Shown one piece after another: positions 21,995-29,756 of a stretch of DNA of 43,340 nucleotides. The stretch's first letter is position 1, and every line of letters begins with the position of its first letter. The notes below the pieces were generated by a model, which was not told the origin of the DNA, searched no databases, and was given only the letters and a program-made list of their open reading frames with translations. The DNA comes from a virus. The position numbers and the translations under genes are program-made. The DNA lies in the IMG/VR virus record IMGVR_UViG_3300044293_000888, positions 1-43,340 of that record, one strand, 5' to 3'.

Positions 21995-23304
21995 TATATA
22001 TTTTCCTTGATGAATTGTATCAAACTTTTCAAGTTATTTAGTTTATCTGCTAAGGGTTTTTTAACGAATTCCTCATCATGTTTTAAATTAGTGAACGCCG
22101 TCTCAATGTCGGATAACTTATTTTTATCATACTTGCTAAGATCTGATGCAAAAGACATTACTATATCATTATATATAGGTTGTTTTAAAGCTTGCTTTAT
22201 TTCATCTGGACCCAGTGCAGCACTTAGTAGATTGTTTGCTAGTAATATAAAGGCAATACCTTTTTTACTTTCGGACGACTCATCTGGTATACCGTATCTT
22301 AATACCCTTGCCTCCCAACCATTAGGTCCCAGAAAAATACGTGCTAAACTAAACCTTTTTTTACCGTCTTTAAAATTAAAAATTACCTTTCCAGTTTTAG
22401 TTGAATTGTTTATAATAGAGAAATCTAGCATTGCTGAAGCTAAATCTTTGATCGGCGGCTCTAAGTTTGTAATGATATACTTCACTCCATCAGAAGTATA
22501 ATTTATACCTGTAACTTTTCCCTTAATTTGATACTTTTGTTCCTCTGTTTTAACATATTTTAATGTAGGTAATCCATAGATATAAACTGGTACATCTTGG
22601 TATGGAAGAACTGGGTAGTCTTTTGATTTTAATTTTAAATTTTTTAAATTTATAAGATCGTTTACATCAAAAGTTTTTAAGAATCTTGTCAACCTACCTA
22701 TAATATTTTTATCTCTATCAAACAGTAATTCACTAGTAGTAGAAAGTGCTTTGTCGAAAATAGATAAACCCTTCTCAAGACTTTTTAAGAATTTTTTATT
22801 CTTACTTTCCGGTTTTCCAAATGTGTAATCTAACGATATTTGATCTTTATCAGGTGTAGTAGAGGAAGTAAGGTCACTAGCTTCAGCAAATATTGCTAGC
22901 TCTTCAGGCTTAATACCGGCTTGATCTAGAAAAGTCTTTACAAACTCTGGATTGTTAGTATTCTTTATTTGATTAAAGACTGGCGTGCCCTCATTAAAAC
23001 CAGCTTTTAATAATGCTTTCAGCAACATGGTTTTTAGCTCTTCGTATGAATGAGGTTTATTCAAAGTAACCGGTTGAGGTATTTCTTCAATCCTCGCAAT
23101 ACTTACAGTTTGAAGAGGATCTACATTTGGTGGGGCATTAATTATATATACACTAAGTTTATTACCGCATTCTTCTAATATATAGCCCTCGAAATGAGTT
23201 ACATTTTCATAACCAAAGACAGGTGGAATAGAGGGATCTGATTTAACTCTAACCTTTCTAAGTCTTATATTTTTTAGTGTATTTTCTATTAATTGATTTA
23301 GCAT
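21994..23304 (-). CDS. Large late protein of unknown function
   Basis: A 436-residue protein of mixed alpha/beta composition, with many Lys, Asn and Leu residues. It has no signal, membrane segment, Cys cluster or nucleotide-binding motif. The N terminus (MLNQLIENTLKNIRLRK) is amphipathic. Residues about 120-190 are a Ser/Thr/Asp/Lys-rich flexible stretch. A GATAAATA late-like octamer lies 14 bases upstream. It is followed by the DUF3008-like gene, a pairing seen in late regions of T4-like phages. It is probably a virion protein, but I cannot identify it. Confidence 0.7.
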   Translation of the reverse strand: MLNQLIENTLKNIRLRKVRVKSDPSIPPVFGYENVTHFEGYILEECGNKLSVYIINAPPNVDPLQTVSIARIEEIPQPVTLNKPHSYEELKTMLLKALLKAGFNEGTPVFNQIKNTNNPEFVKTFLDQAGIKPEELAIFAEASDLTSSTTPDKDQISLDYTFGKPESKNKKFLKSLEKGLSIFDKALSTTSELLFDRDKNIIGRLTRFLKTFDVNDLINLKNLKLKSKDYPVLPYQDVPVYIYGLPTLKYVKTEEQKYQIKGKVTGINYTSDGVKYIITNLEPPIKDLASAMLDFSIINNSTKTGKVIFNFKDGKKRFSLARIFLGPNGWEARVLRYGIPDESSESKKGIAFILLANNLLSAALGPDEIKQALKQPIYNDIVMSFASDLSKYDKNKLSDIETAFTNLKHDEEFVKKPLADKLNNLKSLIQFIKENI

Positions 23305-23318
23305 ACAATTCTTTCTAT

Positions 23319-23326
23319 TATTTATC
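23319..23326 (-). promoter_or_regulatory. Late-like promoter of gene 21994-23304
   Basis: Minus-strand GATAAATA, 14 bases before the ATG at 23304. The next bases on the plus strand begin the divergent folE promoter. Confidence 0.5.
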
Positions 23327-23353
23327 TTGATTATCTAACATTTATAATATAAT
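23327..23353 (+). promoter_or_regulatory. Sigma70-like promoter of folE
   Basis: TTGATT (23327-23332), 15 bases, TATAAT (23348-23353), 6 bases, ATG 23360. Confidence 0.65.
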
Positions 23354-23359
23354 AAGAAT

Positions 23360-24016
23360 ATGCTTAAGAAACGTAATTTACCCTTTGCAAATCATAATCA
23401 CCCTACAACAGAAGAAGAGAGGAAAGATATTATAGAAAGAGCCGCTAAAGCGTATGAAGTATATATGGACGCATTAGGGTATGATTGGCGAAATGATCCT
23501 AACTCTAGTAATACCCCTTATAGAGTTGCAAAAGCATTTGTAGAAGACTTTGCATGGGGTTGCTATAGTACCTCACCTAAGATTACAGCCTTTGAGAATG
23601 TTGATAAATATGATGGTATTGTTGCCCAAAATAATATCAAAGTTACATCTCTTTGTTCTCATCATCACGCACCCTTTACTGGTTTTGCCCATGTTGCGTA
23701 TATACCTTCCAAGAACGGTAAAGTGATTGGGTTAAGTAAGCTTAATAGAATTGTAGATTGGTTTTCTCGTCGACCTCAAGTACAAGAAAATCTTACTATG
23801 CAGATTCACGATTATATAAATGAAGTTTGTGAAAAAAATAATGGTGTTGCAGTTATGATTGAAGCAGGTCACACGTGTTGTTCGAATAGAGGAATTAGAC
23901 ACGATTCAACAATGAGAACTGCTAGAATGTCTGGTGCATTTCTCGATAATAAAGATAATTCCCGAGCTGAGTTCTATAAGTTTGTAGAGTTTGCACAGAA
24001 CCGTAAATTGACCTGA
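23360..24016 (+). CDS. folE: GTP cyclohydrolase I
   Basis: A 218-residue enzyme that opens GTP to dihydroneopterin triphosphate. This is the first step of both folate and preQ0 synthesis; with queD, queE and queC present, preQ0 is the likely use. NTPYRVAKAFVED (51-63) is the family substrate region. Zinc ligands are Cys99 and His102/103 in SLCSHHHAPF, where Ser replaces the usual Glu, and Cys173/174 in HTCCSNRGIRHDS. GLSKLNRIVDWFSRRPQVQE is the highly conserved core. It has its own promoter. It is followed by an ATG-less frame at 24038. Confidence 0.93.
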   Translation: MLKKRNLPFANHNHPTTEEERKDIIERAAKAYEVYMDALGYDWRNDPNSSNTPYRVAKAFVEDFAWGCYSTSPKITAFENVDKYDGIVAQNNIKVTSLCSHHHAPFTGFAHVAYIPSKNGKVIGLSKLNRIVDWFSRRPQVQENLTMQIHDYINEVCEKNNGVAVMIEAGHTCCSNRGIRHDSTMRTARMSGAFLDNKDNSRAEFYKFVEFAQNRKLT

Positions 24017-24037
24017 CTAAATAATTAGTGTAATCTG

Positions 24038-24352
24038 ATTATACGTGGGGATTTAGTAAATCCTCCTACTAGTATCTCATGCTTTAGGGATCTCACTTTT
24101 TACGCCCATGAATATTGCTACTATAATGTCCTGGTAGAAGGCGAACCAAAAGATAGTTATTATCAATTTCTTAAGAGTCGCGGGGCAATGGATTATGTTG
24201 ATGATATATTGCTACCTGGAGAAGAAATAGGTATGAGAGTTGATAATGATTTTATATATGCACCGACAGTATGTGTAGTAAAGAAAATTGATGTTTTCAA
24301 CTTAAAGTATGTTTTATCTTCTATTGGGTTTACTGGGTTAAACCGCTGTTGA
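24038..24352 (+). CDS. Open frame with no standard start codon, about 104 residues
   Basis: An open frame runs from a TAG at 24026 to TGA at 24350-24352 and encodes a protein-like sequence with balanced composition (GDLVNPPTSISCFRDLTFYAH near its start, then YYQFLKSRGAMDYVDDILLPGE). No ATG, GTG or TTG occurs before the internal ATG at about 24190. Only CTG or ATT codons near 24035-24038 could serve as full-length starts. It fills the gap after folE and overlaps the convergent gene by 23 bases. Either it uses a rare start, or a base change has removed the start, or the reading begins internally. No family was recognised. Confidence 0.5.
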   Translation: MIRGDLVNPPTSISCFRDLTFYAHEYCYYNVLVEGEPKDSYYQFLKSRGAMDYVDDILLPGEEIGMRVDNDFIYAPTVCVVKKIDVFNLKYVLSSIGFTGLNRC

Positions 24353-24746
24353 TATTAACGTTAACAACCCCACCATTTTGCTTTATAAAATCTTTGCTTA
24401 ACAATACTGGATTATCTTGACCACTTCTATCAGCAATACTAAAGAGAGTACTGTTAAACTGGTCTTTACCTAAACTACAGTCTAATGCAACAACAGGTCT
24501 CTCGTTAGTATTATTATTACCTGAAACTGTAATAATTTCCTTTACAGGTAACTCTAGAACTTTATCGTTAACTGTTTTAAATTTTACATATCCTTTTTTT
24601 GCATCATCTAAAATTATACCGTGAAGTACGTTGTAACCACCATTGCCAGTATCTACAGTTGCTCTAACAGTTCCAACATGTTGAATAGTAATACCTTCCG
24701 TAGATCCAAGAATTTGTTCGTAGAAATAATCTTTGTAACTACGCAT
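24330..24746 (-). CDS. Retropepsin-like aspartic protease with capsid-targeting-like N terminus
   Basis: A 138-residue protein. The first 11 residues (MRSYKDYFYEQ) look like a T4 capsid-targeting peptide. Then VRATVDTGNGGYNVLHG (27-43) carries Asp-Thr-Gly. NERPVVALDCSL (81-92), ADRSGQ and NPVLLSKDF (112-120) match the order of motifs in the RimB / 'ATP-dependent zinc protease' (PF05618) type of retropepsin-like proteases. Such enzymes act as dimers, one Asp each (here Asp32). It could be packaged in the head. Protease activity is inferred from motifs. Confidence 0.65.
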   Translation of the reverse strand: MRSYKDYFYEQILGSTEGITIQHVGTVRATVDTGNGGYNVLHGIILDDAKKGYVKFKTVNDKVLELPVKEIITVSGNNNTNERPVVALDCSLGKDQFNSTLFSIADRSGQDNPVLLSKDFIKQNGGVVNVNINSGLTQ

Positions 24747-24764
24747 ATATTATGTATTTAGTGG

Positions 24765-24772
24765 AATAAATA
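24765..24772 (+). promoter_or_regulatory. Late promoter of gene 24779
   Basis: AATAAATA, 6 bases before the ATG at 24779. The divergent protease gene starts at 24746, only 18 bases away. Confidence 0.6.
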
Positions 24773-24778
24773 TATAAA

Positions 24779-25333
24779 ATGAGCAGAAAGTCAGAATTAG
24801 TCAAATTATCAGAAGCCTATAATGAAGTTGTAGTTAATGAGCTAAGTATTAGTCCTGCTGCAGAAACTACAAATATGGTACCATCGACAACTACACCAAC
24901 AATATTAAAGATAAGCGATACTGCTAAGCCTGAAAATTGTGAAGATATGTCAGATGTAAGTAATGATGAGTCTGACGCTAACATGGCTAAAAATGAACTC
25001 TACAAACTGCACAAAGGTGCAAAAGAATTATACAACATTATACAAGATGGGGAAAATTTAGAACCTTGGGTTTTTAGTAAAATTACTCTTGCTGCAAGTT
25101 ATATTGAAAGTGTAAAGAACTATCTTGAATATAATAAATTTAAAAAGCAAGGTGAATTCAATTCAGAACAAGATGCGCATGAATATAAAATAGTTTCTAG
25201 AATTCGCGATATGTTACACGGTGAAAGTAAAGACGTCTTAGAAAGTGTATTGCGCCAAACAATTTTTAATCTCGAAGCTATTAATGCAATAAATGAAGAT
25301 AAAAAATTAAATACGTCTTCCGCCACCAACTAA
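24779..25333 (+). CDS. T4-like virion-associated protein
   Basis: A 184-residue acidic protein. After a Thr/Pro/Ser-rich linker (about 25-60), it has a helical segment MAKNELYKLHKGAKELYNIIQDGENLEPWVFSKITLAASYIESVKNYLEY split over residues about 69-118. This follows a pattern common to head-associated proteins of T4-like cyanophages and relatives (MAKxEL..L...A..L......LE.WV..KIT.AA.YI.SV..YL). The N-terminal LVKLSEAYNEV may be a short targeting peptide. A late octamer precedes it. The exact role in the head is unknown. Confidence 0.7.
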   Translation: MSRKSELVKLSEAYNEVVVNELSISPAAETTNMVPSTTTPTILKISDTAKPENCEDMSDVSNDESDANMAKNELYKLHKGAKELYNIIQDGENLEPWVFSKITLAASYIESVKNYLEYNKFKKQGEFNSEQDAHEYKIVSRIRDMLHGESKDVLESVLRQTIFNLEAINAINEDKKLNTSSATN

Positions 25334-26659
25334 TCTATTCATTTTTGTAAAATCTACTCTATCTACTATTTTAACCTGATTGTTGCCTAAGAACAATACA
25401 AAACCTTCATCTTTAGTTTTAGTGTATGAACCATCCGCTAGCCTGAAAAAAGCATTGGCAGTTAGTTTGGAATCTAAATGAGATAATATTTCAATTATAA
25501 TATACTTTATTTTCACCATTTGAAAAGTTGCTTGCAATAGATTTATAAAACTTATTTGGTTCTGTTCTAAAAAGGCAAGATAACTCAGGACTTTTTGATC
25601 CCTTACACTTTTACCCTTAGCGGTAAGCTCTTCTATTCCTTTAGATAATCTTTGCTTTACAAATTCCTTAAACCCTTTATAAAAATTAGATACATTAAAA
25701 GATGAGCCAGTTTTAGCAGCACCAAATATTCCACTATTCTCCAAGTCAACCTGTTTATTTAAATAAATCTTTAACATTAGTACTATCTGAGAGGTAGGGG
25801 AGCCAGCGCTTGGGTTAGCATATTCTTTATCAAATATACTATCTATGTTGTTAATATATGTTGTTGCTATAGAAAGAGATTTTTCTATATCTGCTATGGT
25901 TTTATCCGAAATATCAAACGAAACATCTCTGTAATTACTGCTTTGAATAAATGCCTTGCTATTTTTACTACTTTGAATTAATGAACTAATATCCTTACCA
26001 GCAGGCCGTAATTTAATGTTACCCTTTGACGTAGAAACCCCTTTAAAAGAATCATGTACAACCACGCCAACATTACTGTTTAGAACCTTATGAAAGATAG
26101 GAGACTTTTCATCCATCGGAACCGCATATAAAATAGTATTAGGTTCGAAAGCTAAATACTCTTCATTACCTATTTTAATTCTTTTTTTATCTTCATTTGA
26201 CGTATATAGTACGTCGCCTTGATATATTTTACCTGAACCATCATATGCTTGCGAAAGATTAACTAAAAGACTTTTAAGTTTTTTTGCTAATTCTGGCTTT
26301 TCAGCAAACGCGTTATTTATTTCTTCATCATTGTGCATTAATTTTGCATTTTCTTTTATTTCGTCTTTTTGTTCATCTATTACATATTTTAACGCTACAA
26401 AAAAAACACCTTTTTGAAACTTAGGATCATAACCAAACAGTATCGACGGTGAACCGTCAATCTTAGCATTTATCTCTTGTTCAGATTCAAAACCTTTAAC
26501 TTTATTCACCATTTGAGATACTTGCATAACAAAATCATTAAAACCTGCTTTACCTTTTTCTATAGCTAAATCTTCTAAATGCGATAGATGCGAAGAAAAA
26601 TAATTACCATTTTCTAGTAGAATATTGTTACCTGTAATATACGTTTTAAACGGAATCAT
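25307..26659 (-). CDS. Putative ligase/nucleotidyltransferase-like virion protein (DUF6267-like)
   Basis: A 450-residue protein. The N terminus MIPFKTYITGNNILLEN looks like a capsid-targeting peptide ending in an LLE cleavage site. Residues 64-71 (NAKIDGSP) fit motif I of the DNA/RNA ligase superfamily (KxDGS), with Lys66 as the possible adenylated residue, and FVALKYV and EYLAFEPNTILYAVP may be later strands. The layout resembles the DUF6267 proteins of T4-like phages as I recall them. Function is unproven: it could be a true ligase, an RNA-modifying enzyme, or an inactive relative. It overlaps the upstream gene by 4 bases. Confidence 0.6.
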   Translation of the reverse strand: MIPFKTYITGNNILLENGNYFSSHLSHLEDLAIEKGKAGFNDFVMQVSQMVNKVKGFESEQEINAKIDGSPSILFGYDPKFQKGVFFVALKYVIDEQKDEIKENAKLMHNDEEINNAFAEKPELAKKLKSLLVNLSQAYDGSGKIYQGDVLYTSNEDKKRIKIGNEEYLAFEPNTILYAVPMDEKSPIFHKVLNSNVGVVVHDSFKGVSTSKGNIKLRPAGKDISSLIQSSKNSKAFIQSSNYRDVSFDISDKTIADIEKSLSIATTYINNIDSIFDKEYANPSAGSPTSQIVLMLKIYLNKQVDLENSGIFGAAKTGSSFNVSNFYKGFKEFVKQRLSKGIEELTAKGKSVRDQKVLSYLAFLEQNQISFINLLQATFQMVKIKYIIIEILSHLDSKLTANAFFRLADGSYTKTKDEGFVLFLGNNQVKIVDRVDFTKMNRLVGGGRRI

Positions 26660-27282
26660 TTTTTAAGTCTTTTAAATATTTCTAATTTAATATTTTCCGG
26701 TATATTAGGAAGAAAGTTCATAAATGTTTTTTGTTTATTAGACTTAAGCGCAGCTCTAACAGCAGTAGATGAGGTAAGTCTGGATACTCCCTTAATATCT
26801 ATTTCAGATACACTTTTACCTGTGTAAATATTTTTTGATGGGCCATGGAAAGCATTGAATCTGTCTTTATCCTCTTCACTAGAATAAAGATTAATTTTAT
26901 ATGGTGTAGCTAACCCTAACAAATTATCTGCAATTTCTTTTGCTCTTGGTAAAGGTGCTAAAATTTTTTGAGTTGCGGTAAACTTACCGTTATTTAAAAT
27001 GTCAATTATTTGATAAATGTTAAGAACTGGTGATCCTTGAATTGTATAGATGTAGAGATTTTTTGGAAGAAACGGCTTGTACAAGTTCCATATTTGAAAA
27101 GAGTCATCAGATGTAATGCCTTCTCTGTCTATACTAGATACTAAAACCACCGCTACACCATTAGTGGTTGCCGCCTGTTTTGCAGTATCGAAATGTCCCT
27201 TATGAGGTGGTTTAAATGCACCAGGGAAAAAGCCGATTGTCGTACCGCTTTGTTCTAATAAAAAATGCTTAAAAGGCTTCAT
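26656..27282 (-). CDS. HxGH nucleotidyltransferase with capsid-targeting-like N terminus
   Basis: A 208-residue protein. Residues 1-11 (MKPFKHFLLEQ) match the T4 capsid-targeting pattern with an LLE|Q site. FFPGAFKPPHKGH (18-30) is the HxGH active loop of the cytidylyltransferase/NMN-adenylyltransferase superfamily. SRLTSSTAVRAAL (166-178) is the second signature (ISSTxxR), with Arg175. It could join a nucleotide to NMN, pantetheine phosphate or a polyol phosphate. With the NadR-like kinase at 17532, an NAD-salvage role is possible. Overlaps of 1 and 4 bases place it in a four-gene late message. Confidence 0.72.
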   Translation of the reverse strand: MKPFKHFLLEQSGTTIGFFPGAFKPPHKGHFDTAKQAATTNGVAVVLVSSIDREGITSDDSFQIWNLYKPFLPKNLYIYTIQGSPVLNIYQIIDILNNGKFTATQKILAPLPRAKEIADNLLGLATPYKINLYSSEEDKDRFNAFHGPSKNIYTGKSVSEIDIKGVSRLTSSTAVRAALKSNKQKTFMNFLPNIPENIKLEIFKRLKK

Positions 27283-28475
27283 TATGATATAGGTACTTTA
27301 AGTCCAATCTTAGGTGCACCTGCACTAATTTGGTTTGCTTCAATAAATTCGTTTAATCTTTCTCTTGAAATGTAGGTAAACATTGTAGGACTTACTATAA
27401 AAAGACCAGTTTCAGGGAATGTAACACGTAAGACATTTTTAAGTGCCACGCGTATTTCATCTAGTCCTTGCTGAAGATTTAAACTACGCAATATCTGCTT
27501 AAAGGTATCTTGATTTGTACATTTCTTAAATAGCCTACATTGCTTTTGAGTAATTGATCTATCAAGTAGCTTAGCTTCTTTTTCAAAAAACTCTTTCTCT
27601 TGCTCATTATCTATATTAATTCTATAATTTTTTACCATGGTATCATACAAATCCTTTATACTCGGGTTAATACCTGTCGTAACTGTTGTACTACTTATTT
27701 CATTTAAAACATCTACTAGTTGCTTTAAGGAAAAAATTAATGCGGGGCGATGTTTATAGTTTCCAAGACTTACAAAATCACCTAATAAAATTTTTTGTGA
27801 TAACTCTACACTAGATTTACTCGTTATATCGTTAATGTAAGCTTCTAATGTCCAGTTACGAATTTTATCTTCAGTCCAGTACTTTGATTGAGATTTAGAA
27901 CCGAGAATCGTATTTTGTACAACACTACTTTTTAATATAGCATCGTTAACTGCTGCTTTACTGTTGTCATCCATAGAAGAATATGCCTTCAGAATATCTT
28001 GCAAAAAATTATTTACCGTATCTGTAACAATAGCTGCGGCTTGTTTACCGTTTGCTCCTGTCCGCACCGTTCTTGTTGATTTTTTATTCGAATCTTTAGA
28101 AAATTCTAATTCTTTTACCTCGTAACGTTCATCAGTAGGGCCTAGTACATCGAATGTTGATCCCGTACCTTGTATTATATTAAAAGCTTTTTTGTTTAGC
28201 TCTTTAGCCTTTTGTTCTTCTATTTGTTTTAATTCCTTTACTGTACGTACGCCCCATAGTATACAGGCTAGTGAATATTCCCCTCTACCCATACCGCCAT
28301 CAGTATTATAAAACATATGGGACGGATTTTCTAAATTAAAATTATTCCAACTATACAGTTTTCCTGGTTCCAAAATGTTTGTCTGCTCAGTCAACATAAC
28401 AAGTTGTCTAGGAAGGTGTTGTACCGACTTTCCGTGTACAGCTTTAGAATAAAGCTCTGTTAAAGATACGTACAT
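27282..28475 (-). CDS. Late protein with possible PD-(D/E)XK nuclease core
   Basis: A 397-residue protein heading the operon. LPRQLVMLTEQT (21-32) holds a possible LTE prohead-protease site. FDVLGPTDERYEVKELEF (108-125) has an Asp followed about 10 residues later by Glu-Val-Lys on a strand, the D...ExK arrangement of PD-(D/E)XK nucleases, and TRTVRTG follows. The remainder is helical and unrecognised. A late octamer AATAAATA lies 7 bases before the ATG. A nuclease carried in the head could degrade host DNA on entry. This is inference and needs a structure check. Confidence 0.5.
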   Translation of the reverse strand: MYVSLTELYSKAVHGKSVQHLPRQLVMLTEQTNILEPGKLYSWNNFNLENPSHMFYNTDGGMGRGEYSLACILWGVRTVKELKQIEEQKAKELNKKAFNIIQGTGSTFDVLGPTDERYEVKELEFSKDSNKKSTRTVRTGANGKQAAAIVTDTVNNFLQDILKAYSSMDDNSKAAVNDAILKSSVVQNTILGSKSQSKYWTEDKIRNWTLEAYINDITSKSSVELSQKILLGDFVSLGNYKHRPALIFSLKQLVDVLNEISSTTVTTGINPSIKDLYDTMVKNYRINIDNEQEKEFFEKEAKLLDRSITQKQCRLFKKCTNQDTFKQILRSLNLQQGLDEIRVALKNVLRVTFPETGLFIVSPTMFTYISRERLNEFIEANQISAGAPKIGLKVPIS

Positions 28476-28482
28476 TATCTGT

Positions 28483-28490
28483 TATTTATT
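28483..28490 (-). promoter_or_regulatory. Late promoter of the 28475-25307 operon
   Basis: Minus-strand AATAAATA, 7 bases before the ATG at 28475. Confidence 0.65.
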
Positions 28491-28500
28491 CTTTTTTAAA

Positions 28501-28845
28501 CTAAGCTTTTTCGCTAGATGTATTTACATCTAAGTCTATAGCTTCTATCTGCATTAGTTTTATGATTTGCTTTAAAACATCAGATGCGTTTTTTTCGTTG
28601 ATTTCAGGTAAATTTTTTAATACATTCAACCCTAAATCATCGGGATTCATAAATAGTGCTTTTTTAATTAGATTTATTAGAAAAACCTCTCCCTCTGGGG
28701 TAAGTGCTTTTTGTACCGGTACTTCTGCAGCAGGGGCTTGTATCGGTGCAGGAGCTGCAGGCGCCGGTGCGGTAAAATCAGCTGGTACAGGTGTTTGCTC
28801 TAATAGCGTTTTTAACCTAGTGTCGATTAAATCTGTAAACTTCAT
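28501..28845 (-). CDS. Small Ala/Pro-rich late protein with LLE site
   Basis: A 114-residue protein. Residues 1-17 (MKFTDLIDTRLKTLLEQ) end in an LLE|Q site like a prohead-protease cleavage signal. An Ala/Pro linker (18-48) follows, then a helical domain rich in Leu, Ile and Asn to the C terminus. It overlaps the previous gene by 4 bases and ends just after the promoter of the next operon. It is probably an internal or scaffold-like head protein. No family was recognised. Confidence 0.65.
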   Translation of the reverse strand: MKFTDLIDTRLKTLLEQTPVPADFTAPAPAAPAPIQAPAAEVPVQKALTPEGEVFLINLIKKALFMNPDDLGLNVLKNLPEINEKNASDVLKQIIKLMQIEAIDLDVNTSSEKA

Positions 28846-29183
28846 GTTGTAGGCGTTGTTGATGTAGTGGTAGAAGGGGTAGCGGTTAAATCAGTAGATG
28901 TCTGCTTTAATTTGTTAGTAGCCTCGACTGCTTTTTTCTTAAGTGCATCTGCAACCTGCTTATAAACAACATCAAGCTCTTCCTTCTTTTTTGCAAGATC
29001 GGCGTCCTGCTTAATCCCGAGCGTCGTGGCAATAGATGTGTCTAATGACGCTGGCTTACCAGTGATAGCAGTAGGTGTAGAGGGTACTGCTACTTGTGCA
29101 GGTGTAACATATTCTTTAACCCATTGAGGTGCACCAATTTCTAGTTTGTTATATTTATCTACAACTTTTGCTAAAAACTTCAT
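28842..29183 (-). CDS. Small late protein with Thr/Pro-rich ends
   Basis: A 113-residue protein. A basic, helical N terminus (MKFLAKVVDKYNKLE) leads to a Pro/Thr/Ala linker (about 27-50), a Lys/Ala/Asp-rich coiled-coil-like helix (55-95) and a Thr-rich tail. A late octamer CATAAATA lies 7 bases before the ATG. Its 3' end overlaps the start of the LLE-site gene by 4 bases. It is presumably virion-associated; no known family was recognised. Confidence 0.65.
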   Translation of the reverse strand: MKFLAKVVDKYNKLEIGAPQWVKEYVTPAQVAVPSTPTAITGKPASLDTSIATTLGIKQDADLAKKKEELDVVYKQVADALKKKAVEATNKLKQTSTDLTATPSTTTSTTPTT

Positions 29184-29190
29184 TATATTA

Positions 29191-29198
29191 TATTTATG
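29191..29198 (-). promoter_or_regulatory. Late promoter of gene 28842-29183
   Basis: Minus-strand CATAAATA, 7 bases before the ATG at 29183, overlapping the stop of the upstream gene. Confidence 0.55.
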
Positions 29199-29721
29199 TT
29201 ACAAATAACCCTAATTTTACTTTAAAATTTTGACTTACTTCACCCTGTAATTTGTGAATCTTGTATTTTTCCAAAAATTTATTTATTTCATTAAATCTAA
29301 TATTCTTCTTATTACTTGTCACAATGCCGTGTATCTTATTCCTAAGCTCCTTACTTTCACCTGTAGTACATTCTAGCATTCGAACACAGCTAAAATCTGT
29401 ATCTCTTAAAAGATTTAAAGACAACAAATCTGTAAATTTGCGAAATATGTTAGTGATAAACATCTCATTTTTAGAATAAAGAGAAAGGCTTATACTTGTT
29501 GGTAGAACAAATATATTTTTCATAGCATTATTCTCTAAAACAGAAAAAATAAAGGTTGCAACCCTATATACTATAAACTGCCGCAAAAGGCGATTATTCT
29601 TATCAAGATTATACTTTAGATTATCTTCACTAAGCTGTGGCTCTATTAATGTAATAATAGCTGACTGAATATCTATTAACCTTAAATTATGTACCTTACT
29701 CTCTACAAAATAGTTCTTCAC
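29194..29721 (-). CDS. Protein of unknown function, GTG start
   Basis: A 175-residue protein that is Lys-, Asn-, Leu- and Phe-rich. It has a central hydrophobic strand/helix pair and two cysteines near residues 115-122. It has no signal and no clear enzyme motif. The start is a GTG with a TATAAT 6 bases upstream, so it is transcribed apart from the late messages around it. It ends 10 bases before the late gene 28842-29183. Confidence 0.65.
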   Translation of the reverse strand: MKNYFVESKVHNLRLIDIQSAIITLIEPQLSEDNLKYNLDKNNRLLRQFIVYRVATFIFSVLENNAMKNIFVLPTSISLSLYSKNEMFITNIFRKFTDLLSLNLLRDTDFSCVRMLECTTGESKELRNKIHGIVTSNKKNIRFNEINKFLEKYKIHKLQGEVSQNFKVKLGLFVT

Positions 29722-29727
29722 ATCTTT

Positions 29728-29756
29728 ATTATAAAGGAATATTTTTCGCCGTGCAA
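29728..29756 (-). promoter_or_regulatory. Sigma70-like promoter of gene 29194-29721
   Basis: Minus strand: TTGCAC (29756-29751), 17 bases, TATAAT (29733-29728), 6 bases, GTG at 29721. Confidence 0.6.

Noticed and set aside
22007-22501. Long plus-strand open frame opposite gene 21994-23304
   Set aside because: It is antisense to a long, better-supported gene, has Ser/Leu/Phe-rich shadow composition and no promoter or start signal.
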